From Streptosporangium amethystogenes (GTDB lineage: Bacteria; Actinomycetota; Actinomycetes; Streptosporangiales; Streptosporangiaceae): a stretch of DNA of 19,645 nucleotides. This document shows positions 6,015-13,442 of this stretch, piece by piece. The first letter of the stretch is position 1. Every line of letters starts with the position of its first letter. The position numbers and the translations under genes are program-made. The notes beneath the pieces were generated by a model. The model had not been told where the DNA came from and ran no database searches. It worked only from the letters and a program-made list of their open reading frames with translations. Location of the stretch: NCBI RefSeq assembly GCF_000721075.1, contig NZ_JOEQ01000060.1, forward strand, positions 1-19,645. Reading direction: 5' to 3'.

Positions 6015-7112
6015 CTACACGCACCCGATGGCCCCGTACGAACTGACGAGGCCGATGGCGTGGGTGGTGCAGATGGATCCGGCGAGGCCGGTGGGCACGG
6101 CGGAGTAGACATGTCCGCTGAGAGCGGCAGGTGTGATGGCGCAGACGGGCTGGAGAGCGACCATGGCGCCGGTCAGATCGACGCATCCGCTGGACGGAGG
6201 CGTGGCGGGCCCCGCCAGGGGCGTCGCACCTGCCGGGCCCGTCGCGCCCCTGGGTCCTGCCGGGCCTCTAGGTCCTGCGGGGCCTCTAGGTCCTGCTGGT
6301 CCCACCGGCCCCGCCAGGGGCGCCGCACCTGCGGGTCCTGCCGGACCCGTGGCGCCTCTGGGGCCTGCGGGACCCGTCGCACCTCTCGGTCCTTCCGGTC
6401 CCGTCGGTCCTGCGGGTCCTCCCGGTCCTGCGGGTCCTGCAGGTCCTGCGGGTCCTCCCGGTCCTCCCGGTCCCATCGGTCCTGTCAGTCCCATCGGCCC
6501 AGCGGGTCCTGCGGGTCCTGCGGGTCCTGCGGGCCCTGGAGGTCCTGCCGGTCCCATCGGTCCTGCGGGTCCTGCGGGTCCTGCCGGTCCTGCCGGTCCT
6601 GGAGGTCCTTCGGACGAGTTGGTGGAACTGGTAGCAGTGTGGCGCCCGGTAGGCCTGCCCGGGGTGGTCATATCGATCACTCTGGGTTCGTCGCGCTCGT
6701 CGTCGCGCTCATCGTCCTCGTCTCGATCTCTGTCGAAGGCGGGCTTGGTGCCCCGGTCGCAATCGTTGTCCCGGTCACCGCCCCCACCTCCGCCCCAGCC
6801 TGGATTCCCCCAGCCGCGACCGCCAGGGCATCCGCAGCGACGGCCCCCGCGGCACCCGCAGGAGCGGCACGGGCGAAGAATGGGCTTCTCACCGTTGTGC
6901 ACGGAATGTTGAAGACGGGCTTTGCCCCCGTTGCCTCCGTTACCCCCGTTGCCGCCGTGAGGTGCGAAGAGAATGCTTGCGTTGTCGGCGGTGGCGCTCG
7001 CCGGTACCTGGTTCGACGACATCACGAGGATGCCTGCCATCGCCGCGACGGCCAAAGCGCCAGCATGCCTGCTGGAATGGGCTGGCGCCCACTTGCTCCT
7101 ACGAGGAAGCAC
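6015..7112 (-). CDS. Secreted collagen-like protein with cysteine clusters
   Basis: The 365-residue product starts at GTG 7112, seven bases after GGGG in a start context shared with the paralogue at 8047. Residues 15-40 form an export signal ([19 protein letters not shown] ending in ASA). A Gly/Asn stretch (52-63) follows, then a Cys-rich basic block ([18 protein letters not shown], 81-98), a Gly tract, and a charged Asp/Glu/Arg segment (127-143). Residues 169-302 are Gly-X-Y triplets, mostly GPA, GPM, GPR and GAT, broken by two APLAG/TPLAG interruptions. The last 60 residues are a non-collagen domain with four cysteines (310, 324, 348, 364) that could trimerise or anchor the helix. Such a protein would lie outside the cell as a triple-helical fibre or surface stalk. 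No LPXTG signal or membrane tail is present. The collagen tract is a 9-bp DNA repeat and may vary in length between strains. Confidence 0.88.
   Translation of the reverse strand: MLPRRSKWAPAHSSRHAGALAVAAMAGILVMSSNQVPASATADNASILFAPHGGNGGNGGNGGKARLQHSVHNGEKPILRPCRSCGCRGGRRCGCPGGRGWGNPGWGGGGGGDRDNDCDRGTKPAFDRDRDEDDERDDERDEPRVIDMTTPGRPTGRHTATSSTNSSEGPPGPAGPAGPAGPAGPMGPAGPPGPAGPAGPAGPAGPMGLTGPMGPGGPGGPAGPAGPAGPGGPAGPTGPEGPRGATGPAGPRGATGPAGPAGAAPLAGPVGPAGPRGPAGPRGPAGPRGATGPAGATPLAGPATPPSSGCVDLTGAMVALQPVCAITPAALSGHVYSAVPTGLAGSICTTHAIGLVSSYGAIGCV
6200..6610. repeat. 9-bp tandem repeats encoding Gly-Pro-Ala
   Basis: Units of the form GGTCCTGCG/C recur in phase through the collagen-like tract, with TCCCGGTCC variants. 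The unit is nearly self-complementary in coding sense, so the opposite strand also reads Gly-Pro-Ala. Such runs favour slippage and length change. Confidence 0.85.
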
Positions 7113-7186
7113 GTTATTTCCCCATATCTTTACTAATTCCTAAAATATCCACATCCGTTGTACGGCCACGGAAGTGACGACGGAAC

Positions 7187-7246
7187 AGGAGATACCCGGG
7201 GCTTATGGGGATAACGCTCCGGCATAGTTGAGGAAGAGCAAATAAG
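7187..7246 (-). promoter_or_regulatory. Two-box element upstream of the collagen-like gene
   Basis: On the minus strand, TTATTTGCTCTTCCTCAAC (within 7246-7227) is followed after exactly 29 nt by GGGTATCTCCT (7197-7187), 75 nt before the GTG. The same two boxes with the same gap precede the second secreted-protein gene (8179-8120). The spacer between them is not conserved, so the boxes look selected. They could be operator and promoter parts, or the ends of a leader RNA. No standard -35/-10 pair is obvious. Confidence 0.6.
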
Positions 7247-7470
7247 CGGTAGTGTGCAGAAAAACCTATACCTCATCTACGGTTTAGTCAGATTTAGAGT
7301 GATTATTCGGTCGTAGTGTTCTATGGGAGATCTTGTGGTGTCCGATGAGTGGGGAAAGGCGATGACAGTGGGGTTCGATACCGATGATTAACGATCCATA
7401 TTGTCTGGAAAATGTATTTCTCCATGGTTTGGTGGAATAACCATATGTAACTTCGCGCTTTAAACGACAA

Positions 7471-7506
7471 TGTGTGTCGTACCGGTGTGAACCGGTACGA
7501 CACACA
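7471..7506. terminator. 16-bp perfect hairpin between the two secreted-protein genes
   Basis: TGTGTGTCGTACCGGT (7471-7486) pairs perfectly with 7491-7506 around GTGA. It lies about 110 nt past the stop of the 7616-8047 gene and should end its transcript, so the two paralogues are separately transcribed. The rest of 7113-7615 is AT-richer than its surroundings and holds no gene. Confidence 0.75.
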
Positions 7507-7615
7507 CTTGTTCCCCGCTCCTGGCGTGGGTGACCGCTCCTGCTCGTCGTGCTGTGCCGTCACCAGACGGGTTCCACTCGGCGGCGTATCACCTGTCGCG
7601 GCCAGGTTTCAGGGA

Positions 7616-8047
7616 CTACTTGTCGCGGATGATGATCTCTGGGAATGACGGGTCGTTCTGGAGGTCCCTCATCATTCTTTCCGAGCGAGTGAGGCGCTCG
7701 CGCCCGGGTCCCGCGTTCTCGTTGAAGTCGTTCCCGCCCCGGCGGCCGCGGTAACGGTCGTAGGGGCGGTCCTGGTGGCGGTGCTGCCTGCCCCGCCATC
7801 TGTCCGAGGGCCTCTCCTCGCGGTACTGCCGGCGGGAGGGGTTGGGGTAGGGGGAGAGGCGGCCGTCGAGAGTGCTGTCGGCATTCAGCTGTGAGATCGA
7901 GCCAAGCGCCTGGACCTGCCCGATGGCGGCGTTGGCCGGTGCCTGGTTCGACGTCATGAGGATGCCGGAGACTGCCGCGATGGCGAGGACGCCCACCCGC
8001 CTGCCGGAGATCGGCCCCGGTGTCCGTCTGCTCTTTCGAGGAAGCAC
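7616..8047 (-). CDS. Short secreted Arg-rich protein, paralogue of the collagen-like gene's leader
   Basis: The open frame begins at ATG 8083, but I choose GTG 8047. TGGGGAAATAAC before it and the following CTTCCTCG are identical to the start of the 7112 gene, where the longer reading is blocked by a stop. The 143-residue protein begins VLPRKSRRTPGPISG, then VGVLAIAAVSGILMTSNQAP and ANA, an export signal closely similar to that of the collagen-like protein. The mature part is unrelated to collagen: a short Gln/Ser/Leu region, then a disordered Arg/Tyr/Asp-rich tract (SRRQYREERPSDRWRGRQHR) and an ending FPEIIIRDK. No enzyme motif or anchor is seen. A small basic extracellular or wall-associated protein is likely; function unknown. 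Confidence 0.75.
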   Translation of the reverse strand: MLPRKSRRTPGPISGRRVGVLAIAAVSGILMTSNQAPANAAIGQVQALGSISQLNADSTLDGRLSPYPNPSRRQYREERPSDRWRGRQHRHQDRPYDRYRGRRGGNDFNENAGPGRERLTRSERMMRDLQNDPSFPEIIIRDK

Positions 8048-8119
8048 GTTATTTCCCCATCTCGTTTCTGGTTCCGAAAACATCTGATATCCCTCACTAC
8101 CTCATAAGCGGCAGCAGCT

Positions 8120-8179
8120 AGGAGATACCCCTCGGACCGTGAGATAGCTCATTGAAACGGTTGAGGCAGAGCAAATAAA
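8120..8179 (-). promoter_or_regulatory. Two-box element upstream of the 8047 gene
   Basis: TTATTTGCTCTGCCTCAAC (within 8179-8160, minus strand) and GGGTATCTCCT (8130-8120) are separated by 29 nt, as in the copy at 7246-7187. The proximal box is 73 nt before the start codon, against 75 in the other copy. Further up, both have a CTACGG/TTACGG-TTT word. The rest of the gap to the next gene holds no reading frame worth calling. Confidence 0.6.
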
Positions 8180-8325
8180 TGGCGCCGTGAAGGCTGATGG
8201 GAGTTTATCTATTGTTATTTACGGTTTTGTCGTAGTTGTTCGTACGTTATGCGAGGGGAGGTTGTCGAGAATCACCGGCCGGCTCCTTGCGGAAAGCCCC
8301 GAGGCGAGGCGCCGGTCAGCCAGAC

Positions 8326-8361
8326 GACCTGCCGGGTGTCGCCGGTGACACCCGGCAGGTC
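8326..8361. terminator. 15-bp hairpin after the phytase-like gene
   Basis: GACCTGCCGGGTGTC (8326-8340) pairs perfectly with GACACCCGGCAGGTC (8347-8361) around six bases. It starts 10 nt beyond the stop of the minus-strand phytase-like gene. There is no strong T run, as is common in high-GC actinomycetes. Confidence 0.8.
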
Positions 8362-8370
8362 CACGGACCG

Positions 8371-9576
8371 TTACCGGTAGACGCGAGGGTCGGCCAGGAG
8401 CGGGCGCGACAGGCGCACGGTGATGAACTCGTTGTCGTCGGGCCGGCCCGGGGTGCGGCCGGCGGAGAACGGGAAGTTGTTGTCGTCGAGCACGCCCAGG
8501 GTCCGGTCGTCGAGGATCACCACGTCCTCAATGGTCTGGAAGGGGAACCTGAAGGTCTCCCCGAACCCGCCCAGGCCGTGCGGGTTGGCCAGGTCGAGCA
8601 GATCGGCGACGAGGGTCTTGCGCAGGTCCGCGTGGCGGATGTCCACCAGGTAGATGCGCTTGGTCCTGGCCGCGTCCCCCTCAAGGTTGTCGCGCTCGAT
8701 GACGAGGAACCGGTGCCGGTCGACCGCGATCATGTCGCCGATCGCATTGTCGGGGCTCTCCAGCCTGTAGGTCCAGCGCTTGCCGGTGTAGGCCCGCTTC
8801 CGCAGGTCGAACTCGTTCATCCGCAGCGTCCCGGCCTCGTCGCCGGTCACGGTGCCCTCCAGCAACGGGTACAGCATGCGGCCGTCGACCGAGCGGGCCA
8901 TACCCTCGAAGCCCTTGCTCCGCCCCAGGTTGGGCTGCTCGCCGCCCAGGGACGGGTTCTCCGGGGCCTTCACACCGGGCAGCGGGATCGGCGCCTCAAG
9001 CAGCCTGCCGGTGGCGGAGACGTGCAGCAGGAACGGGCCGAACTCGTCCCCGATCCAGTAGGTGCCGTCGGAGGTCCGTACGATCGACTCCACGTCGAAG
9101 TCCGCACCGGTCAGCTTCCGGTCCGCCCGGGTCAGTGCCCAGCCGACGTGACCGTCGGGGTCGCTCAGGTCGAATCCGCCGAGCACCGCGACCTTGCCGC
9201 GCTTGAAGTCGGGCTTCACCCGGTGCACCCGCAACAGGAAGTCCGCGCTGTTGGCCTTGCCGCCGTAGCCGTTGTCCGACAGTACGTCGAAGGTGCCGTC
9301 CTGCCGCCGCACGATGCCGCTGAAGCCCTGCACCGGCTGCCCGGTGAACGGCGGGGTCACCCCGTTGACCGGGGCAGTGCCGAGCTGTGCCCCCGACGGC
9401 TCGCTGCCGGGTACGAAGGTCAGCGCGGGCAGGGAGGCGAACCCGGTCAGGACGGCGCGCCCGAATTCGGAGCGTCCGTGCCTGTCGGAACCGGGCTGGG
9501 GGTCGGCCGCCGCCGGTGCGGACACCGCCAGTGCCAGTACGGTCGCGCCGATGGTGATCGTCATACGTCGTCTCAT
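8371..9576 (-). CDS. Secreted phytase-like esterase (beta-propeller)
   Basis: The frame extends up to 9897, but I take ATG 9576, where MRRRMTITIGATVLALAVSA opens a signal peptide ending near PAAA-DP; the 5' extension is antisense to the MaoC gene. The mature protein (about 375 residues) has the pattern of the 'esterase-like activity of phytase' family: GFSGIVRRQDGTFDVLSDNG, FDVESIVRTSDGTYWIGDEF, KGFEGMARSVDGRMLYPLLE and LDDRTLGVLDDNNFPFS near the end. Acidic residues in these turns are the likely metal or phosphate-ester site. The family acts outside the cell on phosphorylated or ester substrates; which one is not visible here. No lipobox, so probably released. It is divergent from the MaoC gene with 135 nt between starts. 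Confidence 0.9.
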   Translation of the reverse strand: MRRRMTITIGATVLALAVSAPAAADPQPGSDRHGRSEFGRAVLTGFASLPALTFVPGSEPSGAQLGTAPVNGVTPPFTGQPVQGFSGIVRRQDGTFDVLSDNGYGGKANSADFLLRVHRVKPDFKRGKVAVLGGFDLSDPDGHVGWALTRADRKLTGADFDVESIVRTSDGTYWIGDEFGPFLLHVSATGRLLEAPIPLPGVKAPENPSLGGEQPNLGRSKGFEGMARSVDGRMLYPLLEGTVTGDEAGTLRMNEFDLRKRAYTGKRWTYRLESPDNAIGDMIAVDRHRFLVIERDNLEGDAARTKRIYLVDIRHADLRKTLVADLLDLANPHGLGGFGETFRFPFQTIEDVVILDDRTLGVLDDNNFPFSAGRTPGRPDDNEFITVRLSRPLLADPRVYR

Positions 9577-9711
9577 GGCGGGCACGTTAGGGAACCCGGA
9601 TGAACGGCCGGTGTTGCGCCGCGGGCCGTACAGCGAAAACAAAGGCCTGACCGAGGGAGCTGACACGCCTGGAGCTTCTCGCCGCATCTTCAACGGAATA
9701 AAGTTCCAGGC

Positions 9712-10176
9712 ATGAGGATTTTCGCCAGCATCACCGAGCTCAAGACCGCCGTTGGGGAACATCTCGGCTACACCGAGTGGCGCGAGATCACCCAGGAACA
9801 GGTCAACCTGTTCGCCGACGCGACCGGCGACCACCAGTGGATCCACGTGGACGTGGAGAAGGCAGAGCAGGGGCCGTTCGGCGGCACCATCGCCCACGGA
9901 TATCTGAGCCTGGCGCTGCTGCCCTCGTTCATGGTGGAGCTGTTCCAGGTGGGCGGCCTGGCCATGGGGATCAACTACGGCCTCAACAAGGTCCGCTTTC
10001 CCTCGCCGATCCCGGTCGGCGCGCGGGTCCGGGCCGGTGCCGAACTCGTCGACCTCAAGGGCACCCCATCGGGCTACCTGTCGAACATGCGACTGACCGT
10101 GGAGGTCGAGGGCAAGCCCAGGCCCGCCTGCATCGCGGAGACCCTCTCGCTGTACGTCCCGGCGGAGAACTCCTGA
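9712..10176 (+). CDS. MaoC-type (R)-specific enoyl-CoA hydratase
   Basis: The 154-residue product is a single hot-dog domain. The hydratase-2 motif is clear: NLFADATGDHQWIHVD, with the catalytic Asp40 and His45, followed by GPFGGTIAHGYLSLAL. The end has the usual beta-strands (MRLTVEVEGKPRP). It adds water to trans-2-enoyl-CoA to give (R)-3-hydroxyacyl-CoA, or acts on a related thioester, in the cytoplasm. Full length for the short family. The start is ATG 9712; the ribosome site is weak. Its stop is one base from the stop of the convergent response regulator. It could also be a dehydratase for a special CoA ester; the context does not say which. Confidence 0.92.
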   Translation: MRIFASITELKTAVGEHLGYTEWREITQEQVNLFADATGDHQWIHVDVEKAEQGPFGGTIAHGYLSLALLPSFMVELFQVGGLAMGINYGLNKVRFPSPIPVGARVRAGAELVDLKGTPSGYLSNMRLTVEVEGKPRPACIAETLSLYVPAENS

Positions 10177-10177
10177 G

Positions 10178-10813
10178 TCACCTCTCCGTGGAGAGCTCCT
10201 GAGCCAGGATCGCGGCCTGGACGCGACTACGGAGACCCAGTTTGTTCAGCAACCGGCTGACGTGAGTCTTCGTCGTCGCCTCCGCCATGTCCAGCTCCAC
10301 GGCGATCTCCGTGTTCGACAGGCCCCGGCCGATGCAGGCCAGCACCTCGTGCTCGCGCGGGGTGAGGCCGCCGATCTCGTACGGCCTGCGCGCGGGGACC
10401 GACGCGCCGAAGGCCGAGATCAGCCGCCGGGTGACCGAGGGCGCGATGAGCCCGTCGCCCCTGGCCACCACCCGCACCGCGTCCACCAGGGCGTCGGCGT
10501 CGGTGTTCTTCAACAGGAACCCGGCGGCTCCGGCCCGCAGCGCCCCGAAGACGTACTCGTCGATGTCGAAGGTGGTCAGGATCAGCACGTCGGAGATCCC
10601 GCTCAGCGCGCGCGTCGCGGAGATCCCGTCGAGCTTCGGCATCCGGATGTCCATCAGCACCACGTCCGGGCGGAGCTCGGAGGCCATCGCGACGGCCTGC
10701 TCGCCGTTGGCGGCCTGGCCGACGACCTCGATGTCGTCGTGACCGTCGAGAATGAGGACGATCCCGGCGCGGACCGCCGCGTGATCGTCGGCGACGAGGA
10801 CTCGGATGGTCAC
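10178..10813 (-). CDS. NarL/LuxR-family response regulator
   Basis: The 211-residue product has a receiver domain (1-120) with the acidic pair Asp9-Asp10, phospho-acceptor Asp55 in VVLMDIRMP, the switch Thr in LILTTFD and the conserved Lys in GFLLKN. A LuxR-type HTH (about 147-207) reads GLTPREHEVLACIGRGLSNT. The start is GTG 10813, overlapping the kinase stop by four bases (GTGA), so translation is coupled. Phosphorylated by the adjacent kinase, it should bind DNA as a dimer. Targets are unknown; the membrane protein at 12069 or the secreted enzymes nearby are only candidates. Confidence 0.95.
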   Translation of the reverse strand: MTIRVLVADDHAAVRAGIVLILDGHDDIEVVGQAANGEQAVAMASELRPDVVLMDIRMPKLDGISATRALSGISDVLILTTFDIDEYVFGALRAGAAGFLLKNTDADALVDAVRVVARGDGLIAPSVTRRLISAFGASVPARRPYEIGGLTPREHEVLACIGRGLSNTEIAVELDMAEATTKTHVSRLLNKLGLRSRVQAAILAQELSTER

Positions 10814-11946
10814 GTGCTCTCCAGAGTGGGCAACTCGGCGCGGACGCGCCAGCCGTCATTATGCGGTCCGGCCTCGAAGACGCCGCCGACGAGGTTCGTG
10901 CGCTCCCGCATGCCGATGATCCCCGCACCCGCGCCGGGCAGCTCCCGCCCCGCTTCGCCCACCGGGTTGTCCACGGTCAGCGTGACCAGCCCCGGCAGGT
11001 AGCCGATCACCACGTCGGCGGCCTTGCCGCCGTGTTTGAGCGCGTTGGTCAGCGACTCCTGGACGATCCGGTAACCGGCCAGGTCGACCGAGGCGGGCAG
11101 CTCCCTGGCATCGCCGTCCACCCGCATCCGCACGTCAAGCCCCGCCTCCCGGGCCCGCTCCGCCAGTTCTTCGGCCTCGGCCACCCGGCGCCGGATCGCC
11201 TCGGGCTCCTCGCCGTCCTGCCGGAGCAGCCCGATCATGGCGCGCATCTCGTCCATGCCCTCGACGCTGTTCTCCCTGATGGACCCCAGCACCTTCCGTA
11301 CGGTCTGCGCGTCCAGATCCCGGCGGGAGAGGACGGCGGTGGACTGGATGGCGATCGCGCTGAAGTGGTTCGCGATCATGTCGTGCAACTCCCGTGCCAT
11401 CCGGGTCCGCTCGGCCTGCACCGCGGCCGAGCGGTCCAACTCCGCCAGTCGCGCCACCTGCTCGGCCCGCGCCCGCTCGGAGGTCGCCTGGTCCTCCAGC
11501 TGTCTTATGATCATCGCGGTGAGGACGGGCGTCACCCCGACCAGACCCGCCTGGACGAGGAAGACGGTGGCGGCGGCCCACTGCCTGAACAGGACCCCGG
11601 CGACCACACCCGCGACGACGGCGATCACCGAGGTGACGCCGAGCATCCACCTGCCCAACGCGCGGGGACCGTACCTGACCCCCGAGTAGAGGTTGTCGGT
11701 GATGATCAGGAGCGTACCCAGCGACGGGCCCATGGCGAAGTCGCCGACGAAGGCCACACCCCCCAGCCCGAGCGCCAGCAGCGGCCTGCTCCGTCGTACC
11801 GCGACCCCCACACACGAGATCGCCAGCGGCCCGGCGAACAGCGGGGCGGCGGCCCATCGGTGCTGGTAGGCGCCTGCGGCGAGCAGCAGCAGGCCGATGA
11901 CGAAACACGCCACGGCCCCCAGCGCGTCTCGTCTCATGTCTCTCAT
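10810..11946 (-). CDS. Sensor histidine kinase, HisKA_3 type
   Basis: The 378-residue product has a membrane region of about five helices in the first 145 residues and no large extracellular domain. A coiled linker (150-180) follows, then the dimerisation/phosphoacceptor helix ERTRMARELHDMIANHFSAI with His188. The ATPase domain has the N box QESLTNALKHG (Asn301) and a glycine box AGIIGMRERTNLVGG (341-355). This is the NarX/DesK-like class paired with LuxR-type regulators. It senses a membrane or cell-wall signal not identifiable from sequence and phosphorylates the regulator downstream. Start ATG 11946; an ATG three codons later is equally possible. Divergent from the membrane protein at 12069. 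Confidence 0.95.
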   Translation of the reverse strand: MRDMRRDALGAVACFVIGLLLLAAGAYQHRWAAAPLFAGPLAISCVGVAVRRSRPLLALGLGGVAFVGDFAMGPSLGTLLIITDNLYSGVRYGPRALGRWMLGVTSVIAVVAGVVAGVLFRQWAAATVFLVQAGLVGVTPVLTAMIIRQLEDQATSERARAEQVARLAELDRSAAVQAERTRMARELHDMIANHFSAIAIQSTAVLSRRDLDAQTVRKVLGSIRENSVEGMDEMRAMIGLLRQDGEEPEAIRRRVAEAEELAERAREAGLDVRMRVDGDARELPASVDLAGYRIVQESLTNALKHGGKAADVVIGYLPGLVTLTVDNPVGEAGRELPGAGAGIIGMRERTNLVGGVFEAGPHNDGWRVRAELPTLEST

Positions 11947-12068
11947 CCCATCATTCCGATACGGTCCTCAGCAGCGGCGTCGGGAGGATCGCCGGTACAT
12001 AAAAGGATGTATGCCGGTTCATCAGCTCCGACGATGTCCGAGGCCGACCGGTTCGTGAGCATGGACTC

Positions 12069-12623
12069 ATGATTCTGGCCATCATCATCGGCTGTGAGAT
12101 CGGATTCTGGATCCTGCTGGGCCTGGGGCTCGCCTCACGCTACCTGTGGGGCATGCGTCGGCTCAGCACCGCGCTGCTGCTGGCGGTCCCGCTGCTCGAT
12201 GTGGTCCTTCTCATCGCCTCCGTCATCGACATGCGCGGCGGTGCCCAGGCGGACTGGCGCCATGGGCTGGCCGCCGCCTACATCGCCTACTCGGTCGTCT
12301 TCGGCCACCGTACGATCACCTGGGCCGACGCGAAGTTCGCCCACCGCTTCGCCGGCGGTCCCGAGCCGTGGCGGCCTCCACCCGGCGGCATGGCCAGGGT
12401 CCGGTACGAATGGGGCATCTGGCTCAGGATCGTTCTCGCGTACGGCATCGCCTGCGCCCTGCTGTTCGGCCTGATCCTCATCGTCGGCGACCCGTCACGG
12501 ACCACGGCGTTGATCGCCTTCATGGCCGGTGCGCTCAAGATCCCCCTGATCGCCGTGCTCTGGCCGCTGAGCTACACGCTGTTCCCGAAGAAGGTCGGCG
12601 TCGCCGGTGATTCCGGTGACTGA
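12069..12623 (+). CDS. Integral membrane protein of unknown function
   Basis: The 184-residue product has four predicted helices: ILAIIIGCEIGFWILLGLGL, LLLAVPLLDVVLLIASVID, IVLAYGIACALLFGLILIVG and IAFMAGALKIPLIAVLWPLS. The central loop has AAYIAYSVVFGHRTITWADA followed by a proline-rich stretch, a combination seen in uncharacterised actinobacterial membrane proteins. It starts 122 nt from the divergent histidine kinase gene, so the two-component pair may control it. No catalytic or transport motif is recognised. Confidence 0.82.
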   Translation: MILAIIIGCEIGFWILLGLGLASRYLWGMRRLSTALLLAVPLLDVVLLIASVIDMRGGAQADWRHGLAAAYIAYSVVFGHRTITWADAKFAHRFAGGPEPWRPPPGGMARVRYEWGIWLRIVLAYGIACALLFGLILIVGDPSRTTALIAFMAGALKIPLIAVLWPLSYTLFPKKVGVAGDSGD

Positions 12624-12644
12624 TTCCGCGCATCGGTCGCGGTG

Positions 12645-12785
12645 TCACCAGCGATCCCAGTGGGTGACCTCCTCCATCGGCACACGGCGCGCGGGCTTGA
12701 AATCGGTGCCGATCGTGTAGGCCAGCGGAACGAACGCCACCTGCATCACCTTCTCGTACGGGATGCCGAGCACTTGGGCCGCCTC
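12645..12785 (-). pseudogene. C-terminal remnant of a nitroreductase-family protein
   Basis: The minus strand ends AAQVLGIPYEKVMQVAFVPL, AYTIGTDFKPARRVPMEEV and THWDRW, the typical tail of FMN-dependent nitroreductase-fold proteins (LGIP... Y T G DFKPA R P EEV WDRW). Only about 46 residues remain; the flavin-binding N-terminal parts are gone. The open frame upstream of about 12785 is antisense to the ArsR remnant. Not functional. Confidence 0.78.
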
Positions 12786-13027
12786 AGATCCAGTCGCCTG
12801 CGTACGGCCCGGGTGGTCCGCCAGCTCGCCGAGGCCGGCGGCGTGGTCTGCGGCCAGTTCGACGTCCCGGTGAGCATGTCGACCCTCTCCCATCACCTGA
12901 AGGTCCTCCGTGAGGCCGGGCTCCTCCGCGTCACCCCCGAAGCAGCTTCCGCCGCCACGAACTCCGCCTCGCCGAGATGGAGACCCGATTTCCCGGCCTC
13001 CTCTCCTCGATCCTTCGGTCCGCCTGA
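12783..13027 (+). pseudogene. ArsR-type repressor remnant, truncated and frameshifted
   Basis: The plus strand reads RLRTARVVRQLAEAGGVVC, GQFDVPVSMSTLSHHLKVLR and EAGLLRVTPE, the winged-helix core of an ArsR regulator (STLSHHLKVLREAGL recognition helix). After TPE, near 12945, the family continues in another frame: FRRHELRLAEMETRFPGLLS to a TGA at 13025-13027. The N-terminal helix is missing at the junction with the nitroreductase remnant. One indel plus the truncation make this a pseudogene. ArsR-type repressors often control adjacent reductase genes, so the two remnants may be the debris of one locus. Confidence 0.8.
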
Positions 13028-13156
13028 CCTTCTGATCCAGGGCCTGTCACGCCGCCCGACCTCGGTACAGAGCTCGCGCCCTCCCTCGATCACGAATCGG
13101 TCGGCTAACCGGTTCGAGGCACCCCACAAAACCCGCTATGCTTGCTTACGCAGCGA

Positions 13157-13229
13157 GCGGCCGTAGCTCAATGGATAGAGCATCTGACTACGGATCAGAA
13201 GGTTGGGGTTTCGAGTACCTCCGGCCGCA
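13157..13229 (+). tRNA. tRNA-Arg(ACG)
   Basis: A complete cloverleaf: acceptor GCGGCCG (13157-13163) pairs perfectly with CGGCCGC (13222-13228). The D-arm is GCTC/GAGC and the anticodon stem TCTGA/TCAGA with loop CTACGGA, anticodon ACG at 13190-13192. The variable loop is AGGTT and the T-arm GGGGT-TTCGAGT-ACCTC with one G-T pair. Discriminator A at 13229; CCA is not encoded. ACG is deaminated to ICG and reads CGU, CGC and CGA. A terminator follows directly. Confidence 0.93.
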
Positions 13230-13238
13230 CAGCAGGTC

Positions 13239-13272
13239 AAAGGCCCTTCAGGATCATCCTGGAGGGCCTTTT
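13239..13272 (+). terminator. Terminator of tRNA-Arg
   Basis: AAAGGCCCTTCAGG (13239-13252) pairs with CCTGGAGGGCCTTT (13258-13271), one G-T pair, then a T run. It ends the tRNA transcript. Confidence 0.85.
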
Positions 13273-13442
13273 TCGTGTCCGTACAGCAGCGAAATACAGC
13301 AACGGGATCTACCGCCTCCGTCGCCGCCCCTGACGGTGTGCCGGGGAGGATTCCTGAGAGGCTGCTGATGAGCCCCTGTTCTGTCTCACCCATCTGCGAA
13401 GATCCTGAGCTCCGCGTACCCGAAGTGACGGAGCCTCACGAC

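Noticed and set aside
5767..6108. 113-residue plus-strand frame between the kinase fragment and the collagen-like gene
   Set aside because: It runs through a 22-bp terminator hairpin and into the antisense of the collagen-like gene; no domain.
6133..6912. Plus-strand collagen-like frame
   Set aside because: It lacks a signal peptide and shared start context, and the repeat unit encodes Gly-Pro-Ala on either strand by chance of its sequence.
8236..9603. 455-residue plus-strand frame opposite the phytase-like gene
   Set aside because: No ribosome site or domain; it crosses the 8326-8361 hairpin and mirrors a recognisable enzyme.
11996..12011. TACAT-6-ATGTA inverted repeat between the divergent kinase and membrane-protein genes
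   Set aside because: Only five bases per arm, expected by chance; kept as a note because it lies in a divergent promoter region.
10861..12072. 403-residue plus-strand frame opposite the histidine kinase
   Set aside because: Antisense to a well-defined kinase; its composition (His, Gln, Arg, Pro) is typical of antisense reading in high-GC DNA.
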